Shown: piece by piece, positions 29,360-40,225 of the stretch
How the letters are laid out: every line of letters starts with the position of its first letter
Position numbering within the stretch: the first letter of the stretch is position 1
Source of the DNA: Tibeticola sediminis
Lineage (GTDB): Bacteria; Pseudomonadota; Gammaproteobacteria; Burkholderiales; Burkholderiaceae_C
Direction of reading: 5' to 3'
Assembly: GCF_003843835.1 (NCBI RefSeq)
Contig: NZ_RKQL01000003.1
Coordinates: 168,681 to 232,680 of the forward strand
DNA length: 64,000 bases
The notes under the pieces: model-generated
What the model was told of the DNA's origin: nothing
Databases searched by the model: none
The model's input: only the letters and a program-made list of their open reading frames with translations
Made by a program: the position numbers and the translations under genes

Positions 29360-30538
29360 TCAGCGCAACTTCAGCGTGGAGAGGCCCACGAGGCACAGCA
29401 GCATCGTGAGGATCCAGAAACGAACGACGACTTGAGTCTCGTTCCACCCCTTCTTTTCGAAGTGGTGGTGCAGCGGCGCCATCAGCAGCAAGCGGCGTCC
29501 CTGTCCATAGCGCCGCTTGGTCCATTTGAACCAGCTGACCTGGAACATCACCGACAGCGCCTCGACGACGAACACGCCACCCATGATCGCGAGCACGATT
29601 TCCTGGCGCACGATCACGGCCACCGTGCCCAAAGCCGCCCCGAGGGCAAGCGCGCCCACGTCGCCCATGAACACCTGGGCCGGATGCGCGTTGAACCACA
29701 AAAACGCCAGCCCCGCGCCGCTCATGGCCGCACAAAACACCAGCAACTCGCCGCTGCCGGGGATGTGCGGCAGAAACAGATAGCGCGCGAACACGGCATT
29801 GCCCGTGACGTAGGCAAACACGCCCAGCGCCGCGCCCACCATGACCACGGGCATGATCGCTAGGCCGTCGAGCCCGTCGGTGAGGTTGACCGCGTTGCTC
29901 GAGCCCACGATGACGAGATAGCTCAACACCACGAAGCCGACGACGCCCAGTGGGTAGCTGACCGCTTTGAAGAAGGGCACGAGCAAACCAGCCTTGGGCG
30001 GCAGATCGACATCGAAGCCCGAGCGCACCCAAGTCAGGAACAACTCGAACACCTTCGCGTTCGAGCTCTCCGAAATGCTGAACACCAGGTAGAGCGCAGC
30101 GAGCAAGCCGATGACCGATTGCCAGAAATATTTCTCGCGTGAGCGCATGCCCTCGGGGTCTTTGCGCACCACCTTGCGCCAGTCGTCCACCCAGCCGATC
30201 GCGCCAAAGCCGAGCGTGACCGCGAGCGTGATCCAAATGAAGCGGTTGCTCCAGTCGGCCCACAGCAAGGTCGCGGTCGTGAGCGCCACGAGGATGAGCA
30301 CGCCGCCCATGGTCGGGGTCCCGCTCTTGGCCAGGTGCGATTCGACGCCGTAGCCGCGAATCGGCTGACCGATCTTCAGCGCCGTCAATCGACGGATCAC
30401 GGCGGGGCCTGCGGCCAGCCCGATCACCAGCGCGGTCATCGCGGCCATCATGGCGCGAAAGGTCAGGTACTGGAACACCCGCAAAAAGCCCCATTCCGGC
30501 TGCAGGGCCTGCAACCACTGGGCCAGGCTAAGCAACAT
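29360..30538 (-). CDS. mraY: Phospho-MurNAc-pentapeptide transferase
   Basis: A 392-residue membrane enzyme with about ten helices. The family motifs are [45 protein letters not shown] and [19 protein letters not shown]. It moves phospho-MurNAc-pentapeptide from UDP to undecaprenyl phosphate, forming lipid I. The ATG at 30538 lies inside the last codons of murF, an 11-base overlap. An extra loop around [18 protein letters not shown] is typical of beta and gamma proteobacterial MraY. Confidence 0.98.
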   Translation of the reverse strand: MLLSLAQWLQALQPEWGFLRVFQYLTFRAMMAAMTALVIGLAAGPAVIRRLTALKIGQPIRGYGVESHLAKSGTPTMGGVLILVALTTATLLWADWSNRFIWITLAVTLGFGAIGWVDDWRKVVRKDPEGMRSREKYFWQSVIGLLAALYLVFSISESSNAKVFELFLTWVRSGFDVDLPPKAGLLVPFFKAVSYPLGVVGFVVLSYLVIVGSSNAVNLTDGLDGLAIMPVVMVGAALGVFAYVTGNAVFARYLFLPHIPGSGELLVFCAAMSGAGLAFLWFNAHPAQVFMGDVGALALGAALGTVAVIVRQEIVLAIMGGVFVVEALSVMFQVSWFKWTKRRYGQGRRLLLMAPLHHHFEKKGWNETQVVVRFWILTMLLCLVGLSTLKLR

Positions 30539-31973
30539 GCCGACCTCCTTCCGAGCCGGACCGATCCGAGCGGCTTTCAATTGCGGCGACGACGCGCTCC
30601 ATGCGCATGAAGCGCGAGCCTTTGACCAACACGGAACGAGCCGCCGCCAAGGCCGGCCCGAGCGCATCGAGCAAAGCCTCCACCGAGGGGTAGGCCTCGA
30701 CGCCCGCAACGGCGCGTGCCGCAGCCGCACTCAGCGGCCCCACGACCCAGATCCGCTCGAGTCCGCGCTCGACGGCCAGCCGCAACACCTCTTCGTGAAA
30801 CTCGACCCCGCGCTGACCGACTTCGCCCATGTCACCGAGAATCAGGAACCGAGGCGCGGGCAGCGCCGCGAGCACATCGATCGCGGCCCGAACCGAATCC
30901 GGATTGGCGTTGTAGCTGTCGTCGACGAGCGTGACCGGCACGCTGCCGAGCCGCAGCGTCAGCGCGCGGGATCGGCCGCGCACGGGCTCGAAATGTTCCA
31001 GGCCCGCAGCGACGGCCTTGAGCGGTGCGCCCGCAGCGAGCGCGCAGGCAGCCGCCGCAGCCGCATTGCGCAGGTTGTGCCGCCCGGCAATTCGCAGCCG
31101 GGTCTGCACCCGGCCCGCCGGGGTCTCGAGCCGGAGCTGCCAAGCACCCCCGGCCTCGATCCAATCGGCCTCGGCGCGCACCCGATTCGAGCCCTCAGCC
31201 GGCTCGCTTTGGTCCGTGAAACGCCAGGTCGACCGCGCACCGGCCATACGGCTCCAAAGCGGCGTGTAGGGATCATCCGCCGGGAAGACCGCAACCCCGT
31301 CGGGCGGCAGACTCTCGATCACCGAGCCGTTTTCACGGGCGACGGCCTCGACCGTCTCCATGAACTCCAGATGCTCGCGCTGCGCGTTGTTGACGAGCGC
31401 CACCGTGGGTTGCGCCCACGCGGCGAGTTGGGCGATTTCGCCAGGGTGGTTCATGCCGAGTTCGACCACGGCGACGCGATGGCCCTCGCGCAAGCGCAGC
31501 AGCGTGAGCGGCACACCGATTTCGTTGTTGAGGTTGCCTTGCGTGGCCAGCGCTGCGTCGCCCACCCACGCGCGCAGGATGGACGCGATCATCTGCGTCA
31601 CCGTGGTCTTGCCGTTGCTGCCCGTCACAGCGATCAGCGGCAGGTCGAACTGCGCGCGCCATGCCTGGGCCAGCTGGCCGAGCGCCACTCGGGTGTCGGG
31701 AACGAGCAAACCGGCAAGGCCCGATGCGCGCAGCGCGGCTTCGCTCTCGAAGTTGCAGAGGGCCGCCACGGCACCCTGCGCGCGGGCCTGATCGAGGAAG
31801 GCAGCGCCGTCGAAGCGCTCACCCTTGAGCGCGACGAAGCAGTCGCCCGCTGCGAGGGTGCGGGTGTCGGTGTGCACGCGCTGGGGGCGCAGCGACCCGT
31901 CGCCGACGAGGCGGCTGCCCGGAATCCAGGCCTGGGCTTCTTTCAGGGTCATCATGGCTGAGCTGGAATTCAT
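30528..31973 (-). CDS. murF: UDP-MurNAc-tripeptide--D-alanyl-D-alanine ligase
   Basis: A 481-residue Mur ligase with P-loop TGSNGKTT at 117-124, [27 protein letters not shown] and [11 protein letters not shown]. It adds D-Ala-D-Ala to the UDP-MurNAc tripeptide. The ATG at 31973 overlaps the murE stop (ATGA); in-frame ATG codons at residues 7 and 8 are alternatives. Its 3' end runs into mraY. Together with murC, murD, murE and ddlB the cluster encodes the whole stem-peptide assembly. Confidence 0.97.
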   Translation of the reverse strand: MNSSSAMMTLKEAQAWIPGSRLVGDGSLRPQRVHTDTRTLAAGDCFVALKGERFDGAAFLDQARAQGAVAALCNFESEAALRASGLAGLLVPDTRVALGQLAQAWRAQFDLPLIAVTGSNGKTTVTQMIASILRAWVGDAALATQGNLNNEIGVPLTLLRLREGHRVAVVELGMNHPGEIAQLAAWAQPTVALVNNAQREHLEFMETVEAVARENGSVIESLPPDGVAVFPADDPYTPLWSRMAGARSTWRFTDQSEPAEGSNRVRAEADWIEAGGAWQLRLETPAGRVQTRLRIAGRHNLRNAAAAAACALAAGAPLKAVAAGLEHFEPVRGRSRALTLRLGSVPVTLVDDSYNANPDSVRAAIDVLAALPAPRFLILGDMGEVGQRGVEFHEEVLRLAVERGLERIWVVGPLSAAAARAVAGVEAYPSVEALLDALGPALAAARSVLVKGSRFMRMERVVAAIESRSDRSGSEGGRHVA

Positions 31974-33477
31974 GCGCGGCCGCCTCCGCTGGTCGCACGA
32001 CGGCGCTCGAGCGCCGCGAGGGCCTCGGCCCGATCCGAAAACGGCCGCCGCACACCGGCGACCTCCTGATACGTCTCGTGGCCCTTGCCGGCCAGCAGCA
32101 CCACGTCCGCCCCCGCCGCGCGATCCAAGGCATAAGCGATGGCGCGCGCGCGATCGGGCTCGACGGCTGCAGGGGCATGCGCCATGCCCGCGAGAATCTG
32201 GGCCAGGATCGCCTCGGGGTCCTCCGAGCGCGGGTTGTCGCTGGTAACGACGACGGCATCGGCCAGGCGCTCGGCAATGGCGCCCATCAGCGGGCGTTTG
32301 CCCGGATCGCGGTCGCCGCCACAGCCAAACACACACCACAAGCGACCGCCACGCTGCACGGCAAGGCCCCGCAAGGCGGCAAGAACCTGTTCGAGCGCGT
32401 CCGGCGTGTGCGCATAGTCGACGACGACCAGCGGCTCGCCCGCACCACCAAGGCGCTCCATGCGCCCCGGAACGGGCTGCAGCGCCGAGCACGCCTGCAC
32501 GGCCGCGTCGAGCGGATGGCCGAGCGCGCGCAAGCAACCCAGCACGACGAGCAGATTCGCCGCGTTGTAGTCACCGATCAGCCCAGTCTGCACGGCATGC
32601 ACCGTCCCGCCCTCGAGCACTTCGAAGCTCAAACCCTCGCCCGTCGGGGAAAGCCGGTAACCCAAGCCGCGGGCGCGCAGGCGCGCGGATGACACGGTGC
32701 CGACCGTCCAGACATCCAGGCGACCGGCCATCGCCTCGGCCAGCTCGGCACCCTTGGGGTCGTCGACAAAAATGACCGCGGCGCGCAGCCCTGGCCAGTC
32801 GAACAAGGACCGCTTGGCCTGCCAATAGGCCTCCATGGTCCCGTGGTAGTCGAGATGGTCTTGCGTGAAATTCGTGAAGGCTGCGATCGCGATCCGCGTG
32901 CCATCGAGCCGGTGCTCGGCAAGGCCGATCGAAGACGCTTCCATGGCGCAGACGCGCACGCCTCGTTCGACGAACGAGCCGAGCGTTTGCGCGAGCAGCA
33001 CCGGGTCGGGCGTGGTCAGCCCGTTGTGCTTCAGCGTGGGCAGGATTCCGGTACCCAAAGTGCCGATGACCCCGCATGAATGGGCAGTTTCTTGCTGTAG
33101 TTTTGAGAGTGCTTGGGCAATCCACCAAGTGCTCGAGGTTTTGCCGTTGGTGCCGGTCACCGCGACGACGTCGAGGCGCTCCGAGGGCCGCCCGTACCAC
33201 AGCGAGGCAATCGGCCCGGCCTGAGCTTTGAGGCCCGGCACGGCGGCCACGTCGTCCCCGTCGCAGTCGAAGCGCTCTGCGCCTTCGCGCTCGACCAGGC
33301 ATGCCCGCGCGCCCGACTGCCGCGCGGCACCGACGTAGGCCCGCGCATCCACCGCCGCACCCGGCCAGGCCACGAACGCGTCGAGCGGCCGAACCGCACG
33401 GCTGTCGCTGCACAGGCCGCGCACGTCGCGCGTGCGCAACCAGTCGACGACTGCTTGGGGGGTTTGGAGAACGCGCA

Positions 33478-33478
<1 letters not shown>
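31970..33478 (-). CDS. murE: UDP-MurNAc-L-alanyl-D-glutamate--meso-DAP ligase
   Basis: A 502-residue Mur ligase. P-loop GTNGKTS is at 109-115, FTNFTQDHLDYHG follows, and TSDNPRSEDP carries the DNPR motif that recognises meso-diaminopimelate rather than lysine. So the wall is the DAP type, agreeing with mpl and dapF elsewhere in the window. The ATG shares one base with the ftsI stop (TGATG), and the end overlaps murF by ATGA. Confidence 0.97.
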
Positions 33479-35210
<1,732 letters not shown>

Positions 35211-35214
<4 letters not shown>

Positions 35215-35501
35215 CGCTGAGCCTCCGATGCCACGGCCGCCGGCACGGCGACGTACTGGGTGATCGCGGGTGTCGCCGTGCGCATGCCCAGTCGTTCCCG
35301 CGCGAGCCGCTCCACCCGCAAGGGGGTCGCCTGAGCGCGACGTTCGACTTCGAGCCTTTGGCGCTCGCTCGCAAGCGCCCGGGCCTGCGCCTGCGCCTGC
35401 TCGAGTTCGACGAACAAATGCCGCGAGGCCGCCTGGACATGTACGACGTAGAGCGCGCTGGCCACCACCGACAGCAGGAGGACGAGGTTGAGCCGCGTCA
35501 T
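35211..35501 (-). CDS. ftsL: Cell division protein FtsL
   Basis: A 96-residue bitopic protein: a short cytoplasmic start MTRLN, one membrane helix near residues 5-24, then a coiled coil of Glu, Gln, Ala and Arg (residues 28-65) and [13 protein letters not shown], the usual FtsL end. It forms the FtsQLB complex that activates FtsWI. Small size and location between rsmH and ftsI are diagnostic. ATGA overlaps occur at both ends. Confidence 0.93.
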
Positions 35502-36406
35502 GTCGCCACCTTCTCGGCCACGCGCATCACGGCGCTGCGCGCGCGCGGGTTGGCCTGGATCTCGGCCTCGCTCGGCCGCACGCGCCCGAGCGCCTTGAGC
35601 GGCAGCGCCTTGGGCGGCGCAAATGGCAGGCGTCGGTCGACGGTCTCGCGCGCATGCGCCGCGATGAATCGCTTGACGATGCGGTCTTCCAGCGAATGAA
35701 AGGCAATCACCACGAGCCGCCCACCGGGCCGGAGCACCTTCAACGCCGCGGCAAGCGCCGCGTCGAGGGATTCGAGCTCCCGGTTGATGAAAATCCGTAG
35801 AGCTTGAAAGGTGCGCGTGGCCGGGTTTTGTCCGGCTTCCCGGGTCTTGACCGCACCAGCCACGACCCCGACGAGGTCGGTCGTGGTGCGCACAGGCTGT
35901 CCGCTGTCGCGGCGAGCCACAATCGCCTTTGCAATCGGCAGAGCAAACCGTTCTTCGCCGTAGTCACGAATCACCTCCGCAATTTCCCGAACCGACGCCA
36001 CCGCGAGCCAGTCGGCCACACTCGGGCCGCGGGTCGGGTCCATCCGCATGTCCAAAGGGCCCTCGAAACGAAAAGAAAAACCCCTTTCGGGGCTGTCGAT
36101 CTGCGGGGAGCTGACCCCAAGATCGAGCAGGACCCCATCCACGCTTTCCGGGGGCAGCTGCGCCAGATCGCTGAAATTGGCATGCCGGATCGAAAACCGC
36201 GGGTCGCTGAGCTCGGCGGCGGCCGCAACCGCTTGCGGATCCTGGTCGAACGCGAGGACGCGGCCTTCCGGAGCGAGCTTGGCGAGGATGCGACGGGTGT
36301 GACCGCCGCGGCCGAAGGTTCCATCGACATAAACCCCCAGAGGGTTCGTCACGAGCGCATCGACTGCCTCTTCGAGCAGCACGGTGGTGTGGGCAAGGTC
36401 CGTCAT
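35498..36406 (-). CDS. rsmH: 16S rRNA (cytosine1402-N4)-methyltransferase RsmH
   Basis: A 302-residue methyltransferase, formerly MraW. It begins with [14 protein letters not shown], has [15 protein letters not shown] for SAM binding, [33 protein letters not shown] and [16 protein letters not shown]. It methylates N4 of C1402 in the ribosomal P site. It starts 10 bp after mraZ and overlaps ftsL by ATGA. The frame is clean and full length. Confidence 0.97.
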   Translation of the reverse strand: MTDLAHTTVLLEEAVDALVTNPLGVYVDGTFGRGGHTRRILAKLAPEGRVLAFDQDPQAVAAAAELSDPRFSIRHANFSDLAQLPPESVDGVLLDLGVSSPQIDSPERGFSFRFEGPLDMRMDPTRGPSVADWLAVASVREIAEVIRDYGEERFALPIAKAIVARRDSGQPVRTTTDLVGVVAGAVKTREAGQNPATRTFQALRIFINRELESLDAALAAALKVLRPGGRLVVIAFHSLEDRIVKRFIAAHARETVDRRLPFAPPKALPLKALGRVRPSEAEIQANPRARSAVMRVAEKVAT

Positions 36407-36416
36407 GCCTGGCCCC

Positions 36417-36845
36417 TCAGAACGAGAAGTCCTTGAAGACGTCGGGCATCTCGGCCTTCATCGCCTCGGCTTCCTGCGCCTCATAGGTCGCCTGATCCCA
36501 AAGCTCGAAGTGGTTGCCCATGCCCAGCAAAACGACGTCGCGACTGATCCCGGCCGCCTTGCGCAGCTCGGGAGAAATCAGCACCCGCCCGGTGCCATCG
36601 AGTTCGACGTCGAGTGCGTTTCCCAGAAAGATCCGCTTCCACCATTGCGCCGACATGGGCAAAGCCGCGATCCGCTCACGGAAGCGCTCCCACTCCGGCC
36701 GCGGGAACAGCATCAAACACCCATGCGGATGCTTCGTCACGGTCAAGGCGCCCTGGGCCGTTGCGTGCAGGACCTCGCGGTGCCGGGTGGGCACCGACAG
36801 CCGGCCTTTCGCATCCAGACACAACGCTGAAGCCCCTTGAAACAC
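36417..36845 (-). CDS. mraZ: Transcriptional regulator MraZ
   Basis: A 142-residue protein with two AbrB/SpoVT-like halves: [23 protein letters not shown] at the start and [19 protein letters not shown] near residues 80-96. MraZ is a ring-forming DNA-binding protein that represses its own cluster. I chose a GTG start at 36845, because GAGGGA lies about 8 bases upstream and the family normally begins MFxGA; an in-frame ATG at 36866 would add seven residues. Four phased repeats 40-77 bp upstream look like its operator. Confidence 0.93.
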   Translation of the reverse strand: MFQGASALCLDAKGRLSVPTRHREVLHATAQGALTVTKHPHGCLMLFPRPEWERFRERIAALPMSAQWWKRIFLGNALDVELDGTGRVLISPELRKAAGISRDVVLLGMGNHFELWDQATYEAQEAEAMKAEMPDVFKDFSF

Positions 36846-36885
36846 GCTGATCCCTCGTTGAGCCATCGGCGGACGGACCGCTTTT

Positions 36886-36922
36886 GGCACTTTCTACCAC
36901 TTCATTGCACTTTTTTGCACTG
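36886..36922 (-). promoter_or_regulatory. Putative MraZ operator: four AGTG repeats at exact 10-bp phase
   Basis: On the minus strand AGTG recurs four times with exact 10-bp spacing; the CAC of each unit lies at 36888-36890, 36898-36900, 36908-36910 and 36918-36920. Most units read AAGTG preceded by A or T. MraZ is known to bind direct repeats of a short G-rich box at about one helical turn. The array sits about 40 bp upstream of the mraZ start and touches the candidate promoter. Confidence 0.82.
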
Positions 36923-36946
36923 TAGCAGGAACGCTAGGGCATGCAA
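36919..36946 (-). promoter_or_regulatory. Candidate promoter of the division cluster
   Basis: Minus strand TTGCAT (36946-36941), 16 bases, then TACAGT (36924-36919) preceded by TGC, an extended -10. The fit to the -35 consensus is modest. The -10 overlaps the first AGTG repeat, so bound MraZ would block polymerase. Confidence 0.4.
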
Positions 36947-37284
36947 AGACGTGTTGCAACAAAATCTTGCAGGGAAATCAATCACTTAGAGCCGACTTTT
37001 CGGCCGAAGCCGCTCAAAAACCATTCGCCAGCATAGACTTGGCGCACGCTCCGAAAGTGGGCTGTGAAGTCCTGGCAAGGAACAAGCCGGCGGCGGGAGC
37101 GTGACTTCCTTCACGACTGACCCGCTCGTCGGTGGTGAAGCCGAGCGGTCTAGGGCGTCGGGGGAATCGAGCGTGGGAAAGGGCCTGCCCCGAGAATGCG
37201 GCCGCTGCGGAGGTGCGACACCAGTGAGTCGTACAGCCCGGCAAGCGCTACCCGGACGGGCGCCCGAACTCGCTCAGCGTGGGC
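36947..37284. other. 338-bp spacer without a supported gene
   Basis: This spacer lies between the upstream end of the mraZ control region and the stop of the STAS-domain gene. Small frames exist on both strands, but none has a plausible start signal or family character. I see no tRNA and no terminator with a T run. It may hold more promoter or 5' leader of the division cluster. Confidence 0.5.
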
Positions 37285-39024
37285 TCAATCGACGCGCGTG
37301 GAGATTTGGGCCACGTCCGCAATGCCCAGCAGGCGGAAGAAGCCTGCGACCAGGCGATGGACCTGCTCGAAATGCACCGACCGGCCTTGCGCTTGCTGCT
37401 CGCTGAGCCAGTTGAGCAGTTCACCCGCTGCAGCGAAGTCGACCCGAGCCAACGCCCGGCAAGAAATGACGGGAAGTTCGGCCCCCTCCAGACGTTCGGC
37501 GAGCGTGCGCACCGTCGCCGAGATGTCCCCGACCAGCTCACCGCTGAGTTCGACCACAGTGGGCCCGAGCAAACTGGAATGGATGCTGCTGGCTCGAAAG
37601 TCCGTGGGCTCAAAGCCGGCCCGCCTTGGAGCCGCCGCAGCCGCGTCTTCTACGAGCCCGATGAAGGTACTGATTCCTTCTTCGACCACGCCTTCGGCGT
37701 TGATGCGGCGGTAACGCCCGCGCGGCGCCTCCCAGGAGGGCGGCGAAACCTCATACGTCACGCAGTAGTCGAGTGCAGCCAGTTCGAACTCGTCGGCCCG
37801 ACCCATGGCGCGCAACAGCGACAGGCGGACGTGCCACCAGCGGGCGTCGATCGACCGGTCGCCCGAAGGAGCCGCAGCCGCCAGCAACTCGAGCAAGCCG
37901 TCGGCACCGACCATATGCACCTCGACCGGCTCGGCGGCCCAGTCGGAAAACAACAGATGCAGGCTCGGGAGAGCGTCGGGTTCGATCGACTGCAGCGGCG
38001 ACCAGTCGAGCCGCCAGGGTTGTGCGGTTTTTTCGAGCCGCTGGCGCAAGCCCATCACGGCCGCCGCATTCAAGCGCCCGGGGCTGCTCCAATGCAGCGC
38101 GGCACTGCCCGTGCCGGCCTGGGCTGCCAGTCGGCTCTGGGCCAAGCTGGGCATCGACCACCACTGCGGCGCCGAGCGTTGGAACTGGCTTGCAAAATCG
38201 AGCGCCGCAAGCTCGAAGCGCTCTTGCTGCCCAGTCGCGCGGTAGAGGTCGAACAGCGTCATCCAGGCTTCGATCGGGTCGCGTTCGGCGCTCTCGCGTC
38301 CCAGCAGGTCGAGCAATGTGGCCTCTGCACCTGGCACATCCCCTCCGGCAAAGCGGATGTATACCTCTTCCATCTCCGGGTCGTGGGCGACCTCGTGGAC
38401 TTCGATCGCGCCGGACTGGGTCGACGCGAACGTGTTCGTGCCCGGCGCAGCGGCAGGCTGGGGGCTCGTGCCACCCGAGGGCTCCAGACCGGGAGCAGAA
38501 CTTGCCGCTGGGGCTGGTGCTGGCGCGCGAGCCGCCTGCGCTGCAGCGGCGGCCAACGGGGCCGCAATCGTCGTCGCCTGCGCAGCGGCAGGCGGCACCG
38601 GCGCCTCCGGGTGGCGAGAAAAAACGGTGCTCGTCACCGACGAAACCGAGTCCAGGGAGCCGTCGCGCGCCTTGGTTTTCCACCACTGCATCGACATCTG
38701 CGCTTCGATTTCGTCGATTTTTTTCAGGGTGTTGGCGCGCTCGGCCTGATTGGACGGCAGGCTGCTTTGGAAGAAAGACGCCCGCTCCACGGGCATGGCG
38801 CCTTGCACCTGCTCGCGCCGGCGGATCTTGCGCAGCATGTCGAACTCACGGCGACGCACGAAGTCGTTGCGCTTCTTGCGCTCCATCATCTCTTTGAGCA
38901 TGAGCTGGCTGTGGCCGCTTGGCTCAAACGTCGATGCCTGGTCGAGGTCGGCCCAGTCCGTCGTCGGGTTGCGGACGAACTTCACCACTTTGGCGAGTAG
39001 GCTGCGCTTATCCTCTTTGGCCAT
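37285..39024 (-). CDS. STAS-domain protein with two STAS-like regions
   Basis: A 579-residue cytoplasmic protein. The N-terminal 110 residues are charged and include a possible coiled coil (MMERKKRNDFVRRREFDML). Residues 130-200 form an Ala/Pro-rich linker. Two helical repeats contain similar text, EAWMTLFDLYRATGQQERFELAALDF and RLSLLRAMGRADEFELAALDY (at about 255 and 425). The C-terminal 95 residues, from VVELSGELVGDI to FRLLGI, are a STAS domain like MlaB or anti-anti-sigma factors, and a related stretch sits near 305-385. No partner kinase or transporter lies nearby; the role is unknown. Confidence 0.78.
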   Translation of the reverse strand: MAKEDKRSLLAKVVKFVRNPTTDWADLDQASTFEPSGHSQLMLKEMMERKKRNDFVRRREFDMLRKIRRREQVQGAMPVERASFFQSSLPSNQAERANTLKKIDEIEAQMSMQWWKTKARDGSLDSVSSVTSTVFSRHPEAPVPPAAAQATTIAAPLAAAAAQAARAPAPAPAASSAPGLEPSGGTSPQPAAAPGTNTFASTQSGAIEVHEVAHDPEMEEVYIRFAGGDVPGAEATLLDLLGRESAERDPIEAWMTLFDLYRATGQQERFELAALDFASQFQRSAPQWWSMPSLAQSRLAAQAGTGSAALHWSSPGRLNAAAVMGLRQRLEKTAQPWRLDWSPLQSIEPDALPSLHLLFSDWAAEPVEVHMVGADGLLELLAAAAPSGDRSIDARWWHVRLSLLRAMGRADEFELAALDYCVTYEVSPPSWEAPRGRYRRINAEGVVEEGISTFIGLVEDAAAAAPRRAGFEPTDFRASSIHSSLLGPTVVELSGELVGDISATVRTLAERLEGAELPVISCRALARVDFAAAGELLNWLSEQQAQGRSVHFEQVHRLVAGFFRLLGIADVAQISTRVD

Positions 39025-39110
39025 GATGCTCGCCAGTGTCGCACGGTTGAGGCGGTTTGGGCATGCTCGCAAACACCACTTTCCGCCAACAGGTTCACGG
39101 ACTTGGGCGC

Positions 39111-40061
39111 TCAGTCGCCAAACATCTTTTGCCGCAGTTCGCGGCGCTGCTGCGCCTCGAGCGACAACGTCGCGGTCGGACGGGCGAGCAGGCGGCCAAC
39201 GCCGATGGGCTCGCCGGTTTCGTCGCAATAGCCGTAGTCACCCGATTCGATCCGGGCGATCGACTGGTCGATTTTCTTGAGCAGCTTGCGCTCGCGGTCG
39301 CGCGTGCGCAGTTCGAGCGCGTGTTCTTCTTCGATCGTGGCGCGGTCGGCCGGATCGGGCACGACGACGGTGTCCTCGCGCAGATGTTCCGTGGTCTCGC
39401 CGGCGTTGTTGAGAATGTCGGCTTTGAGACGCTGCAGTTTGAGCCGGAAGAAGGCGAGCTGCGTCGGATTCATGTACTCCTCGTCCGGCATCGCGAGGAT
39501 ATCGTCGTCGGTCAGTTCCTCGACGGGTTTGATCTTCCAGTTGTTGGCGCGTTTCGGGTCTTTCTTCAGCGCCGCGGAATTCGGCGCTGAAGGCAGGGTA
39601 GCAATCGGCATGGTGTGGTCGTAAGAGGCCTTGGCCGCGGTCGAGGCGACGGCCTGGGCCATGGATGGAACGGTCATCTGGGCCAGCCGCGCGCCCCGGG
39701 TCACCCGGGTTCGCGGCGGCGTGGCGACGGGAGCGGCTGGAGCCGAAACGGCCGGTGTAGGCTTGGCGGGCACTGCGGCACGGGCTTGCTCAGGCGCGGG
39801 CTTGGCTTTTTTGGCCACAGTCGTCGTCTGAGTTTTCCGGGGTGCTGGGGCTGGAGCTGGAGCCGGCTTTGGGGCCGCTGATGCAGCCTTCGAGAGCGCG
39901 GCGGGTGCCCCGACTTTGGCTTTGGCTGGGCTGACCGAAGCCTTCTTGGCGGGCTCAGCTGCGGCGGGTGCCGCGGCTTTGGCCTTGGCCTTTTTCACCG
40001 GGGCATCGACCTTCGGGCTGGCCTTGGATTCCGCACGGGCTTTGGCGGTTGCGCTTTTCAC
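39111..40061 (-). CDS. dksA: DksA-family RNA polymerase-binding factor with Lys/Ala/Pro-rich N-terminal extension
   Basis: A 316-residue protein. The last 130 residues are DksA: EYMNPTQLAFFRLKLQRLKADIL, a coiled coil with an acidic tip, then YGYCDETGEPIGVGRLLARPTA. Only one of the four zinc cysteines (Cys279) remains. About 160 N-terminal residues are Lys/Ala/Pro-rich and histone H1-like. The start is a GTG at 40061 with AGGAGA close upstream; an ATG at 40196 in the same frame would add 45 residues. DksA enters the secondary channel of RNA polymerase and acts with ppGpp. Confidence 0.9.
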   Translation of the reverse strand: MKSATAKARAESKASPKVDAPVKKAKAKAAAPAAAEPAKKASVSPAKAKVGAPAALSKAASAAPKPAPAPAPAPRKTQTTTVAKKAKPAPEQARAAVPAKPTPAVSAPAAPVATPPRTRVTRGARLAQMTVPSMAQAVASTAAKASYDHTMPIATLPSAPNSAALKKDPKRANNWKIKPVEELTDDDILAMPDEEYMNPTQLAFFRLKLQRLKADILNNAGETTEHLREDTVVVPDPADRATIEEEHALELRTRDRERKLLKKIDQSIARIESGDYGYCDETGEPIGVGRLLARPTATLSLEAQQRRELRQKMFGD

Positions 40062-40225
40062 AGCGGGTCTCCTCTTATCAATGGGCTCCGCGTCGGCAAT
40101 AGCGGGGGGTTCGGCCGGCGCCGGCGCCGAATCGGCGCGCGATTGTATCGGCTTCCCCCAGGCCAGCCCCATGAGTTGCAGAATCGAGACAAACATGGTG
40201 CGTGGGTTTCAGAAAACGTTGCGGA

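Noticed and set aside
36981-37016. Terminator-like symmetry GAGCCGAC ... GCCGCTC before A5
   Set aside because: The stem is mismatched and the A run is on the wrong side for either strand.
37014-37244. 76-codon frame on minus upstream of the division cluster
   Set aside because: There is no ribosome binding site, the composition is Arg/Ala/Ser-rich and low in structure, and there is no recognisable family.
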